From a virus: a stretch of DNA of 32,912 nucleotides. Both the position numbers and the translations under genes were made by a program. Location of the stretch: positions 1 through 32,912 of the IMG/VR virus record IMGVR_UViG_3300032180_000028; one strand, given 5' to 3'. Shown piece after piece: positions 17,725 to 24,041 of this stretch (position 1 is the stretch's first letter; each line of letters starts with the position of its first letter). Below the pieces are notes generated by a model, which worked only from the letters and a program-made list of their open reading frames with translations, was not told the DNA's origin and made no database searches.

Positions 17725-17780
17725 TGGCTCCAAGAATGTTTGTTCCCACCAACAAACTTGAAGCTATTTCTGGGGAGCCA
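17725..17780 (+). ncRNA. Possible structured small RNA (element 1)
   Basis: TGGCTCC (17725-17731) pairs perfectly with GGAGCCA (17774-17780). Inside it, GTTTGTT (17738-17744) pairs with AACAAAC (17751-17757) around loop CCCACC, followed by an unpaired 16-base segment. The stretch is richer in G+C than its surroundings and has its own promoter. A 32-codon frame (17718-17816, start MLMAPRMFVPTNKLEAISGE) with an AAAGGA seven bases before ATG overlaps it, so a peptide is an alternative reading. It is too short, and lacks T- and D-arms, for a tRNA. No T-tract follows. Function unknown; it is antisense to any minus transcript crossing from 17785 into the late genes. Confidence 0.45.
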
Positions 17781-17784
17781 CACA

Positions 17785-17973
17785 CTAACCTTCTCCATCC
17801 ATATCAAGCCTTCTAAATATAATTCCTTCAGAATCACATTTTCTATATTCAACAATAACAGATGGATAAGTAGTAATTGATTTTATGATCCCAAACTTAC
17901 CAACCTCATATTCGCTTACACTTCCAACAACAAATTTATTACCGTTCTTAAATTCAATTGACTTTATTGGCAT
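17785..17973 (-). CDS. Hypothetical protein, 62 aa
   Basis: Unrecognised. Short alternating beta strands (IKSIEFKNGNKFVVGSVSEY, FGIIKSITTYPSVIVEYR) suggest a small SH3-like barrel. Its start overlaps the stop of the gene upstream by one base. Stop lies 5 bases before the paired region of element 1. Confidence 0.6.
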   Translation of the reverse strand: MPIKSIEFKNGNKFVVGSVSEYEVGKFGIIKSITTYPSVIVEYRKCDSEGIIFRRLDMDGEG

Positions 17974-18212
17974 TAATCGTTTCCCCTATTAAATGGAGAC
18001 ATAAACAAAGCGATGTCTTTTGTAAACATTACAAAAGAATCTGAATGCTTATTACTTTCCATTTCAACAACGCGCTCTTTAGTAAACAAACATTTCTCTT
18101 TATTAACTATAGTAACAACTTCCCCTCCATTAAATTTATTGAAAAAGAAGTAATTTCCATTAAAATTAACATGGTCTTTTATCGTGAACCTTTGCCCTGT
18201 TCTATATTTCAT
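17973..18212 (-). CDS. Hypothetical protein, 79 aa
   Basis: Unrecognised, beta-rich (GQRFTIKDHVNFNGNYFFF, GGEVVTIVNKEKC), reminiscent of small SH3/KOW-like barrels such as its downstream neighbour. The start lies only 32 bases from the divergent 75-aa gene. A GGAT ribosome site precedes ATG. Confidence 0.6.
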   Translation of the reverse strand: MKYRTGQRFTIKDHVNFNGNYFFFNKFNGGEVVTIVNKEKCLFTKERVVEMESNKHSDSFVMFTKDIALFMSPFNRGND

Positions 18213-18244
18213 CTATTAACATCCATTATAAAAAGGAAATCTGA

Positions 18245-18472
18245 ATGACACCTCAAGAAAAAGAAGAATTTAAAAAACAAATAATAGACAATTTATATTT
18301 AAATATTATTATCTATTTAAAAAATACTGAAGATGTTGAATTAGGCCATCCTCCAGTTGAATATCAAAATCAAACCACAATGAATTTCTTGGATACAGAT
18401 TATGTTGAAAAAGTGATTAAATATTATTTAGAGAAAGCCGTTGAATTTGGAGAAATACAAAGAAATGAGTAA
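18245..18472 (+). CDS. Hypothetical protein, 75 aa, divergent
   Basis: A plus-strand gene inside the minus block. ATG follows AAAAGGAAATCTG, a good ribosome site. The protein is acidic and helical (TPQEKEEFKKQIIDNLYLNI, DYVEKVIKYYLEKAVEFG). It shows no known domain. Its stop overlaps the start of the next small frame, forming a two-gene unit oriented against its neighbours. Confidence 0.65.
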   Translation: MTPQEKEEFKKQIIDNLYLNIIIYLKNTEDVELGHPPVEYQNQTTMNFLDTDYVEKVIKYYLEKAVEFGEIQRNE

Positions 18473-18578
18473 TGGATATGAAATAAAGAAAATATCAACG
18501 CCAATAACAAGATTCGATGAATGCAATGGACTTCTCATATTAGAGAATAATTGGAAAACAAAGATCGAAATCAAATAA
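18465..18578 (+). CDS. Hypothetical 37-aa protein
   Basis: ATG at 18465 lies within the last codons of the 75-aa gene (AATGAGTAA), suggesting translational coupling. The peptide starts MSNGYEIKKIST and ends NNWKTKIEIK. Beta-like pattern, no domain recognised. Confidence 0.45.
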   Translation: MSNGYEIKKISTPITRFDECNGLLILENNWKTKIEIK

Positions 18579-18627
18579 TAATTTTAGCGCGAAATATTCT
18601 CTATCTTTATTAGTTTTATATATAACG

Positions 18628-18870
18628 TCATTCATCTTTTATATCCTCTTTATCATTATTTTGATGAATATGGCAAATACCATCTTTATCAAGATAAATT
18701 CTATTTATTAAATATTTACTATCATTTAAAGATATAAATTCTCTTGAAAATGATCCATCCTCTTTATTTATGGATAAAATCTTTATATTGTCATAACATA
18801 TAAATATAGTCTCATATTCATCTTTTAATGATATTTCAACGTCATTAATTTCTTCTTTTATTTTTATCAT
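18628..18870 (-). CDS. Hypothetical protein, 80 aa
   Basis: Unrecognised; alternating hydrophobic/charged strands (IKIKEEINDVEISLKDEYET, IFICYDNIKILSINKEDGS) suggest a beta fold. It ends EDIKDE, the same C-terminal tail as terminase small subunit and the 60-aa gene at 20572-20754; the shared DNA (GATATAAAAGATGAATGA) points to copying of this gene-boundary piece. Confidence 0.6.
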   Translation of the reverse strand: MIKIKEEINDVEISLKDEYETIFICYDNIKILSINKEDGSFSREFISLNDSKYLINRIYLDKDGICHIHQNNDKEDIKDE

Positions 18871-18873
18871 TAT

Positions 18874-18987
18874 TCATTCTCTATTAATCTTATTATTTAA
18901 TTCATTTCGACATGGATATTTTAAAAAATAATATTTTCTATTTATTTTTTGAAGCAGCCATCCTTCATTCATTGTTAATTCAGTCAT
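18874..18987 (-). CDS. Hypothetical 37-aa protein
   Basis: Short frame MTELTMNEGWLLQKINRKYY ending in KINRE. Start overlaps the previous stop (ATGACTGA), and the stop lies three bases above the next ATG, so it fits an overlapping operon. No function seen. Confidence 0.45.
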   Translation of the reverse strand: MTELTMNEGWLLQKINRKYYFLKYPCRNELNNKINRE

Positions 18988-19162
18988 TTATATACATTCC
19001 AAAAACTCCAAGATCACTCACGGGATACAAATTAACTATTTTTTGTGAAAGAATAAATTGATTGTTTTCCTCTAAAGAAAGAAATGCAACATATATATAT
19101 TTAAGAGATACAAATAAAATAATAAATTCACTTACTTTAAAGTAACAGATAAAGTTATTCAT
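18980..19162 (-). CDS. Hypothetical 60-aa protein with hydrophobic segment
   Basis: ATG 19162 (GGAG and AAGAAG upstream) is preferred over an upstream non-ATG start. The N-terminal half (ICYFKVSEFIILFVSLKYIY) could be one membrane span. It overlaps the upstream gene by 8 bases and the downstream gene by 8. Unknown function. Confidence 0.5.
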   Translation of the reverse strand: MNNFICYFKVSEFIILFVSLKYIYVAFLSLEENNQFILSQKIVNLYPVSDLGVFGMYIND

Positions 19163-19418
19163 CTTCTTTACTCCCAACAAAATATTCCCCGTCAATCTCT
19201 ATAATTGCAACTCCTATTTTTTGAAGCGCAATAATTTCATTAGGCTCTAACTTAAACATTTTAATACAACCTTTTCTAATACTAATATATCCAATATGAA
19301 TAAAGTCTATAAATATATCCAAATTGCCATTTTCACCTTCTTCAATATATATTGGCAGTGATTGGCAATGACCTTGTTGCCTTCCTTTTGAAATATTAAT
19401 ATCAATAATATCTGCCAT
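19155..19418 (-). CDS. Hypothetical protein, 87 aa
   Basis: Unrecognised. Contains KGRQQGHCQSLPIYIEEGEN and a second half with LEPNEIIALQKIGVAIIEID. Mixed alpha/beta, acidic end. Member of the tightly packed minus operon below terminase small subunit. Confidence 0.6.
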   Translation of the reverse strand: MADIIDINISKGRQQGHCQSLPIYIEEGENGNLDIFIDFIHIGYISIRKGCIKMFKLEPNEIIALQKIGVAIIEIDGEYFVGSKEDE

Positions 19419-19420
19419 TT

Positions 19421-19714
19421 TTATTGATTATCCATACCAATTTCCTCATCAGATTTCATATGCAAAATATGCTCTATAGCATCTTCCTTTTCTTTTATTC
19501 TATTTTTATATGAATTTATAGCTCTCTCACTAAGCCCAGAATCTACTGATAATTTCATTAATCTTTCAGACGCCTCTTTTGCTCTCAAAAAATATTCCAC
19601 CCATTCTTTCCTCGTTCTCGTATCCAGCCATCTACCTATATTTTCATCAAAAATATATTCGCATCTTAATGTTATTAAATCATCAGGGCTTCCAATAAGT
19701 TCTTTTTCAGTCAT
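19421..19714 (-). CDS. Hypothetical protein, 97 aa
   Basis: Unrecognised, helical and charged (RTRKEWVEYFLRAKEASERL, SERAINSYKNRIKEKEDAIE), likely a short coiled coil. Start overlaps the upstream stop by 4 bases (ATGA). Confidence 0.6.
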   Translation of the reverse strand: MTEKELIGSPDDLITLRCEYIFDENIGRWLDTRTRKEWVEYFLRAKEASERLMKLSVDSGLSERAINSYKNRIKEKEDAIEHILHMKSDEEIGMDNQ

Positions 19715-20106
19715 TTGGATATCCCAAATACATCTCTAAGTTTAGATAACTCTTTTCTTATCTCTAATAATTCCTTATCAGTTTCTCGAAAAAAAGTCTC
19801 GTAATAACGGTCTCTACTATTAAGTAATTCCTTAAGTATTTCTTCTGTAGATTTTGAATTAAGAAAATTATCAAACCACCCATCCAATTTTTTCCTGGCT
19901 TCATCAATAACAAATTGCATAAGATCTCTAAATTTATCACCTTCTTTTGCATATGCTTCTACACGGTCTTGATTGCTTAATAATTTTTTTATTTTATCTT
20001 GTAACTCATCGTATATTTTTGAAATATAAGATTTATTAGCATCAGCTGACATTCTATTAATCTCAATTCTACTTTCTAAAGCATCAATCTTTTGCTTGAT
20101 ATTCAT
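19711..20106 (-). CDS. Coiled-coil protein, 131 aa
   Basis: Almost all predicted helix with heptad-like spacing (KQKIDALESRIEINRMSADA, ISKIYDELQDKIKKLLSNQD, KELLEIRKELSKLRDVFG). No domain recognised. The DNA for its last 16 or so codons reappears as a broken copy at 20370-20417. It overlaps the upstream gene by 23 bases. Confidence 0.6.
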   Translation of the reverse strand: MNIKQKIDALESRIEINRMSADANKSYISKIYDELQDKIKKLLSNQDRVEAYAKEGDKFRDLMQFVIDEARKKLDGWFDNFLNSKSTEEILKELLNSRDRYYETFFRETDKELLEIRKELSKLRDVFGISK

Positions 20107-20341
20107 GTGACACCTCAGGTTCGTCTATCTTATCTTTCTTCCATAGGATAAATTCTTTGAAATTACGCCTGTCAGTTTCTCCCTTTTCCAAATATCTAAT
20201 CTTATAAATTTGATAACCGTCTATTGGATGATAATCATCATATATAACTTGAATTTCTGCAGGAGTTTCAAAATCAAATATAATTATATCTCCACATTCT
20301 ATTTCGCATTTTTTTAAAAATGGACCACCATTTCTACTCAT
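20084..20341 (-). CDS. Hypothetical protein, 85 aa
   Basis: Beta-rich start (ECGDIIIFDFETPAEIQVIY) and basic/acidic end; small barrel-like protein of unknown role. The start ATG is at the edge of the remnant copy upstream (20355-20417). Confidence 0.6.
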   Translation of the reverse strand: MSRNGGPFLKKCEIECGDIIIFDFETPAEIQVIYDDYHPIDGYQIYKIRYLEKGETDRRNFKEFILWKKDKIDEPEVSHEYQAKD

Positions 20342-20354
20342 CGTTTATACCCTT

Positions 20355-20417
20355 AAGTAATTCCGTATACATATCTAAGTTTATATAACTCTTTTCTTAT
20401 CTCTAATAATTCCTTTA
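20355..20417 (-). pseudogene. Remnant of the coiled-coil gene C-terminus
   Basis: The stretch 20370-20417 repeats 19731-19778 with few changes. Read on the minus strand it still encodes KELLEIRKELYKLRYVYGIT then TAA, the counterpart of KELLEIRKELSKLRDVFGIS at the end of the 131-aa gene. It has no start codon of its own and is out of frame with the 51-aa frame just upstream, so it is a leftover of duplication or of a broken fusion. Confidence 0.65.
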
Positions 20418-20423
20418 TTTTAC

Positions 20424-20579
20424 TTATAAATAATAATTGATCATAATTAAAGATAAAAATTCAACTGCGTAACTATTTATAAGTTCTTGTGAAATTATTG
20501 GAGTTGTTTTTTTAACAACTTCATCCGATTCACTTTCACTTAATTTATAAACTAATGGAATATTATTTTTATCATTCAT
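20424..20579 (-). CDS. 51-aa truncated paralogue of the 60-aa gene
   Basis: Begins MNDKNNIPLVYKLSESESDE, nearly the same as MNDENYIPLVYKLSESDIRE of the 60-aa gene just upstream; after about 18 residues the two diverge and this frame stops at TAA 20424-20426. Bases 20535-20592 repeat 20710-20767. Possibly expressed, as it keeps start and ribosome site (GGAGATAAAAG), but it looks like a decaying duplicate. Confidence 0.5.
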   Translation of the reverse strand: MNDKNNIPLVYKLSESESDEVVKKTTPIISQELINSYAVEFLSLIMINYYL

Positions 20580-20754
20580 CTTTTATCTCCTCTAAATTTA
20601 CTCCAATAAATGGCTTTATTAATTCTGTCTTTGGCATAATTGGAAGAATACCAATTATTTGACATCCAATTTTCCATCCTGTTCTACATTCAATTTCTCT
20701 TATATCAGATTCACTTAATTTATAAACTAACGGAATATAATTTTCATCATTCAT
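20572..20754 (-). CDS. Hypothetical protein, 60 aa
   Basis: Unrecognised. Starts MNDENYIPLVYKLSESDIRE, ends VNLEEIKDE. The start overlaps the stop of terminase small subunit (ATGAATGA), as does its truncated copy downstream with its own stop. Function unknown. Confidence 0.55.
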   Translation of the reverse strand: MNDENYIPLVYKLSESDIREIECRTGWKIGCQIIGILPIMPKTELIKPFIGVNLEEIKDE

Positions 20755-21199
20755 CCTTTATATCCTCCAACCAATCCTCATGTCCTTTAACAGTTACTTC
20801 TTGTTTTTCAGTAAACAATCCATGATGCTTACCAATCAATTCGAGCGCTTTTAATGCAGTTGAGCCATATTCTTCAAAACATAAATCCGAAGCCGTCTTT
20901 AATCTTTTAAGAACAAACTCTTTTGTGCAACCTGCTTCATCTGCTATTTTTGACATCAATCTGTCCTTTTCTTGCTCTATGTAAGGCTTTGAAAGGGTTT
21001 CTACAGCGGCCTGTCTTGCTGCTTTTTTACTGTAACCCGCCTTTATTGCTGCTTGAGTTCCATTATTCCCATTTGCAATATATTCTTTTATGAATACTCT
21101 TTGTCTATCAGTAAGCTTAACGCCATTAACTACTTTCCTCACATCAATCCGAATTTTCTTCCTTTCGTCTGGCTCCATCATTGGATTTGGTCTTGGCAT
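20747..21199 (-). CDS. Terminase small subunit
   Basis: 150 aa. Residues 30-110 carry the Terminase_2 pattern: LTDRQRVFIKEYIANGNNGT, QAAIKAGYSKKAARQAAVET, LSKPYIEQEKDRL, then a helical region and LELIGKHHGLFTEK, the usual end of the domain. It should bind the pac site by its N-terminal HTH and load TerL. Unusually it lies about 3.9 kb upstream of TerL, with around twelve small genes between, all on the same strand except a two-gene plus unit. It ends LEDIKDE, a tail shared with two other genes in the block. Confidence 0.9.
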   Translation of the reverse strand: MPRPNPMMEPDERKKIRIDVRKVVNGVKLTDRQRVFIKEYIANGNNGTQAAIKAGYSKKAARQAAVETLSKPYIEQEKDRLMSKIADEAGCTKEFVLKRLKTASDLCFEEYGSTALKALELIGKHHGLFTEKQEVTVKGHEDWLEDIKDE

Positions 21200-21260
21200 T
21201 TCTATTTACCTTTAATATTAATTCGCATCATTTATCTTCATTAAGAATTAACACATACTT

Positions 21261-21440
21261 TTATAATACAATTTCAATTCCATCGGACGTATCTTGAAAA
21301 AACTCAAAATCTTTAATCACTTACATTGTGCAATCATTATAATAAAAATATAATTCCCCTTCTCGATAGATGATGCGTTTCAATATTTGTATGTCTCCTA
21401 CCTCTTCACCTGCTACAGAAAAATCGCCTGGATTAAACAT
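21261..21440 (-). CDS. 39-aa protein, possibly a 59-residue gene split by a stop
   Basis: ATG 21440 follows AGAGGAGTAGATAAAA, a strong ribosome site; the frame MFNPGDFSVAGEEVGDIQIL runs to TAA at 21321-21323. Directly after it, in the same frame, GTG opens a further 19 codons (IKDFEFFQDTSDGIEIVL) ending at TAA 21261-21263. Either the second part is a separate tiny frame, or the gene carries a nonsense codon. Beta-like peptide; no function known. Confidence 0.45.
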
Positions 21441-21466
21441 TTTTATCTACTCCTCTATATGAGCTA

Positions 21467-21742
21467 TTACCTAAGGCATCCACCGCGATCACAATCAGAA
21501 ATATCTATATTTTCATTTCCCGGGTAATTTTTAGCAAAATTAAATATTTCATGCTTAATTTCCTCTAACCAAGTTTTACATTCACAAGTACATTTAGGTT
21601 GATATACAGGAGAATCCCTAAATAGCCAGTACAATTCTGGCCACCTCATCTTCGAGGAATACGTACCATCAAATAAGGATGGTAGATCAAAATTATTAAT
21701 ATGAGTATGGCATACACATTCGCATTCGTTATTTATTGGCAT
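21467..21742 (-). CDS. Cysteine-rich protein, 91 aa
   Basis: Nine cysteines in clusters: CECVCH near residues 7-12, CTCEC near the middle, and CDRGGC at the end, plus histidines (CHTH, KHE). This looks like a metal-binding (zinc or Fe) small protein rather than a disulphide protein, because no signal peptide is present. It sits one base from a second Cys-rich gene upstream, so the two are likely made together and may work as a pair. No family recognised. Confidence 0.6.
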   Translation of the reverse strand: MPINNECECVCHTHINNFDLPSLFDGTYSSKMRWPELYWLFRDSPVYQPKCTCECKTWLEEIKHEIFNFAKNYPGNENIDISDCDRGGCLR

Positions 21743-21931
21743 TTACATTCCCCTATCCTTACCGCACAAACAGCTACATTCTTTCTGCTGCCATCCAGAA
21801 AATAAAAACCCTCCATCAATATCTTCTGTATAATACGGATTCTTACATTTACATTTACATTCTTCACAGCACCAATAAACATAATGAATATTAAGTATTT
21901 TCACTGAAACATTTTCTTGATTCTTTTCCAT
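21743..21931 (-). CDS. Cysteine-rich protein, 62 aa
   Basis: First gene of its minus block. Cysteines are clustered as CCEECKCKC and ECSCLC, eight in 62 residues, with aromatic neighbours (HYVYW). Likely a metal-binding knuckle. It is followed immediately by the 91-aa Cys-rich gene. Transcription probably starts from the extended -10 promoter at 22020-22048. Unknown function. Confidence 0.6.
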   Translation of the reverse strand: MEKNQENVSVKILNIHYVYWCCEECKCKCKNPYYTEDIDGGFLFSGWQQKECSCLCGKDRGM

Positions 21932-22019
21932 AAAATCACCTCTATCAGTTATTATCCATATTATTTTTAATCATTAATTTTTTTGATCACCATTTGATTC
22001 AATGAAAATTAATTAAATA

Positions 22020-22048
22020 ATTATACCAAAATTATTGAAAAAAAACAA
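22020..22048 (-). promoter_or_regulatory. Minus-strand promoter, extended -10
   Basis: Read on the minus strand: TTGTTT, 17-base spacer, TGG TATAAT (extended -10 TGn). It points to the Cys-rich and terminase small subunit block about 90 bases away. It overlaps the plus promoter at 22035-22061, so the two may exclude each other. Confidence 0.55.
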
Positions 22049-22061
22049 AATTATGTATAAT
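22035..22061 (+). promoter_or_regulatory. Plus-strand promoter for the frameshifted basic protein
   Basis: TTGAAA (22035-22040), 15-base spacer, perfect TATAAT (22056-22061), about 45 bases before ATG 22107. The short spacer makes it moderate. Confidence 0.4.
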
Positions 22062-22106
22062 AAGCTGAAACCTTTATTTCAAACAATTATACAAAAGGAA
22101 TTATAT

Positions 22107-22438
22107 ATGACAGAACTTCAACAGAAAAAAGAAAAAAATTAAAGAAGAGTACTTTTGGTCTACCTGGAGAAAGAAAATATCCGATGCCAGATAGAGATCA
22201 TGCAGTTAACGCTAAAGCGAGGGCAACACAAATGGTTAAGAAAGGAAAGCTTTCTAAAGAAAGCAAAGAAAAAATAGATGCTAAAGCTAATAAAATTCTA
22301 GGTAAAGCTGAAAAAACTAAAGATAAGGCAGGTAAAGTAAAAGATAAAGTAAAAGGATTAAAAAAAGAAACAATAAAGCATGAAAAAATAGAAAACAAAG
22401 AAAACAAAAAACACATAAAAAAAGTAAAAGCATATTAA
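22107..22438 (+). CDS. Lysine-rich conserved phage protein needing a -1 frameshift
   Basis: ATG 22107 has AAAAGGAA seven bases upstream, but the frame ends after 11 codons at TAA 22140-22142. The conserved part of the protein (KSTFGLPGERKYPMPDRD, HAVNAKARATQMVKKGKLS) lies in the -1 frame, which is open from 22064 to 22438 but has no start of its own before ATG 22184. Codons GAA AAA AAT TAA give the slippery heptamer A-AAA-AAT just before the stop, so -1 slippage yields a product of about 110 aa. An eight-A instead of seven-A run (22132-22138) would give the same. The family is a small basic protein found in many phages; role unknown. The C-terminal half is almost only K/E/A and helical. Confidence 0.6.
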
Positions 22439-22442
22439 CAAA

Positions 22443-22462
22443 AATGGGATGAGAATCCCATT
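22443..22462 (-). terminator. Intrinsic terminator downstream of RusA
   Basis: AATGGGAT/ATCCCATT, perfect 8-bp stem with GAGA-type tetraloop, between convergent genes. On the minus strand it is followed by TTTTTG, so it would stop transcripts leaving RusA. The plus strand lacks a T-run but the hairpin also bounds the basic-protein gene. Confidence 0.65.
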
Positions 22463-22465
22463 CCT

Positions 22466-22897
22466 TCAAAGAAAGTCTTCGTATTCAGGGTCACACCAAT
22501 TACAAGGTGACCTTGGATCATTAATATCTAAAAATAAATCCCCTACAATAACTTCAATTTTTGAATCATCACGCATTTTCTTTTTCATGACTAACAGCGC
22601 CACTATCTGGCTGTCATCTTCATATACCTTAAGTTTCTGTATTATATCCAACGTACATTTAAGGATATTATCAATGTCCCTTCTCCTGTTATCAGGCTGT
22701 CTTACATGAAGCTCAACCCTTACTCTCTTATTTCCAAATGAACCCGCTATTTTATTCTTTAATAACAATACAGTACTATCAATATAATTCTTAACTTTTT
22801 TCTTAAGAAAAACACCATTAAGCGTCCTATTATAATAATTATTAATAGAAGGAGGATAAGGCAAATCAAACTTAATAAAAGCAAGATTAGAATTCAT
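22466..22897 (-). CDS. rusA: RusA-like Holliday junction resolvase
   Basis: 143 aa from ATG 22897, which has GGAGAAG eight bases upstream; an ATG five codons earlier has no ribosome site. RusA family marks: LPYPPSINNYYNRT at the N-terminus, RQPDNRRRDIDNILKCTLD in the middle (the acidic D-x-D residues bind metal) and YEDDSQI. It cuts four-way junctions formed in recombination-dependent replication and so fits with the Sak4-like ATPase. It overlaps the end of the replication gene by 11 bases. Confidence 0.92.
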   Translation of the reverse strand: MNSNLAFIKFDLPYPPSINNYYNRTLNGVFLKKKVKNYIDSTVLLLKNKIAGSFGNKRVRVELHVRQPDNRRRDIDNILKCTLDIIQKLKVYEDDSQIVALLVMKKKMRDDSKIEVIVGDLFLDINDPRSPCNWCDPEYEDFL

Positions 22898-24041
22898 AAG
22901 TAGCTTCTCCATAATTAAATGAAGCTGGTGATTGCCATTTCCCCTCTCTGACTAATTTCAATGCAATATTAATCGATTTCATTATTGGCATTTCATCCTG
23001 AATAAGATATTTTGTATGCGAAAGTGAGCCAAATCTCACAGAATGAACAATCTCATTCAATGTAATAGCAATTTTGTTTACAGCAACACCCGATTTGTAT
23101 AATTGCTTCTTTATCCACCAAACAAGACCAGTACCCATAGGCCTTTTACCTTTTTTATTAGCTAAATAATTCTCATCCGTATGAACAGCCATTTTTTGCT
23201 CTTCTTTTTGCTTTTGCTTCCCTAATTCTTTTTCCAGATAATCGATTTTAACCTCAAGATGCAACTTTTCAGAACCGCATTTAGATGCCTTTTCCAATAA
23301 TTCCTTAGCCAACCCAACATCTATCACCTTGAATCTGTCAACAATATTAGCAGAAATAGCCTTACTTATTTCATCAAGCTCAATATCCAGTTGTTTTATC
23401 CTGATTTTTGAGGACAATATTTCATCTTTTTGTTTGTTATACATATCTTCCCCCATAGAAAATGAAAAAAGCTCACATTGTACATTGTGTTTATTTATAA
23501 ACTTACTTTGATATATAGAATGGTGGTCAACTTCATTTGAAGTCTGTTTGTTTTTCGTTGAATAGTGATTTGAAGATGGATGAAATGATTGATTAGATGT
23601 TTGTAATTCATTCATTCTCATATCACAGAATTCTTCATGCCATGAAAAGATATCGTTCCATTCATCTTTTTCAGGCATGTAATGAACATACTTTTTATTA
23701 GTAGGAATTTCCGGAAGCGTTTTACCTGGAAATAAACATAGATAGTAATTAACTCCCCATTTACCACTATTTTTATACATAGGCCAATATTTAAGATAGC
23801 CTCGAGAAGATAATTCTCGTAGTGCTCTTTGAACCGTACTTTGAGATTGATTTGTCATTTGACAAAGAATAGCAAGGGATGGAGACACTTTCTGGAAGTT
23901 TTTTCGAGTCATTAAAGTATAAATAGCCATCCATACTAAACGCTCTCTTTTTCTGAAATTAGCCTTTTCTTGAAAAAAGAGAAAAGTCTCTCTTGACATA
24001 CCTTCAAGTAAAACGCTATTATCTTGTGAGAAATCAGCCAT
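22887..24041 (-). CDS. Winged-helix replication initiator-like protein
   Basis: 384 aa from ATG 24041 (AGGAG six bases upstream). Residues 36-86 form a winged-helix/HTH_36-type domain: RLVWMAIYTLMTRKNFQKVS, LAILCQMTNQSQSTVQRALR, ELSSRGYLKYW. The middle is hydrophilic with a coiled coil (about 232-290) and the C-terminal about 80 residues are a second conserved-looking domain (GTGLVWWIKKQLYKSG, LNEIVHSVRFG). This layout resembles phage O-type or plasmid initiators that bind iterons and load the helicase. No helicase or primase is encoded nearby, so host DnaB would be recruited. It overlaps the upstream gene by 8 bases. Confidence 0.7.
   Translation of the reverse strand: MADFSQDNSVLLEGMSRETFLFFQEKANFRKRERLVWMAIYTLMTRKNFQKVSPSLAILCQMTNQSQSTVQRALRELSSRGYLKYWPMYKNSGKWGVNYYLCLFPGKTLPEIPTNKKYVHYMPEKDEWNDIFSWHEEFCDMRMNELQTSNQSFHPSSNHYSTKNKQTSNEVDHHSIYQSKFINKHNVQCELFSFSMGEDMYNKQKDEILSSKIRIKQLDIELDEISKAISANIVDRFKVIDVGLAKELLEKASKCGSEKLHLEVKIDYLEKELGKQKQKEEQKMAVHTDENYLANKKGKRPMGTGLVWWIKKQLYKSGVAVNKIAITLNEIVHSVRFGSLSHTKYLIQDEMPIMKSINIALKLVREGKWQSPASFNYGEATYEF

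Noticed and set aside
17725-17780. A tRNA gene, because of the 7-bp acceptor-like stem
   Set aside because: Only 56 bases, no T-arm or D-arm, no anticodon arm with proper loop, no CCA end after the stem.
18213-18244. Divergent promoters between the 79-aa and 75-aa genes
   Set aside because: Only 32 bases; TATAAT-like words are present on both strands but no -35 at suitable spacing.
22198-22416. 72-residue hydrophobic minus frame
   Set aside because: Antisense of the lysine-rich basic protein; no ribosome site.
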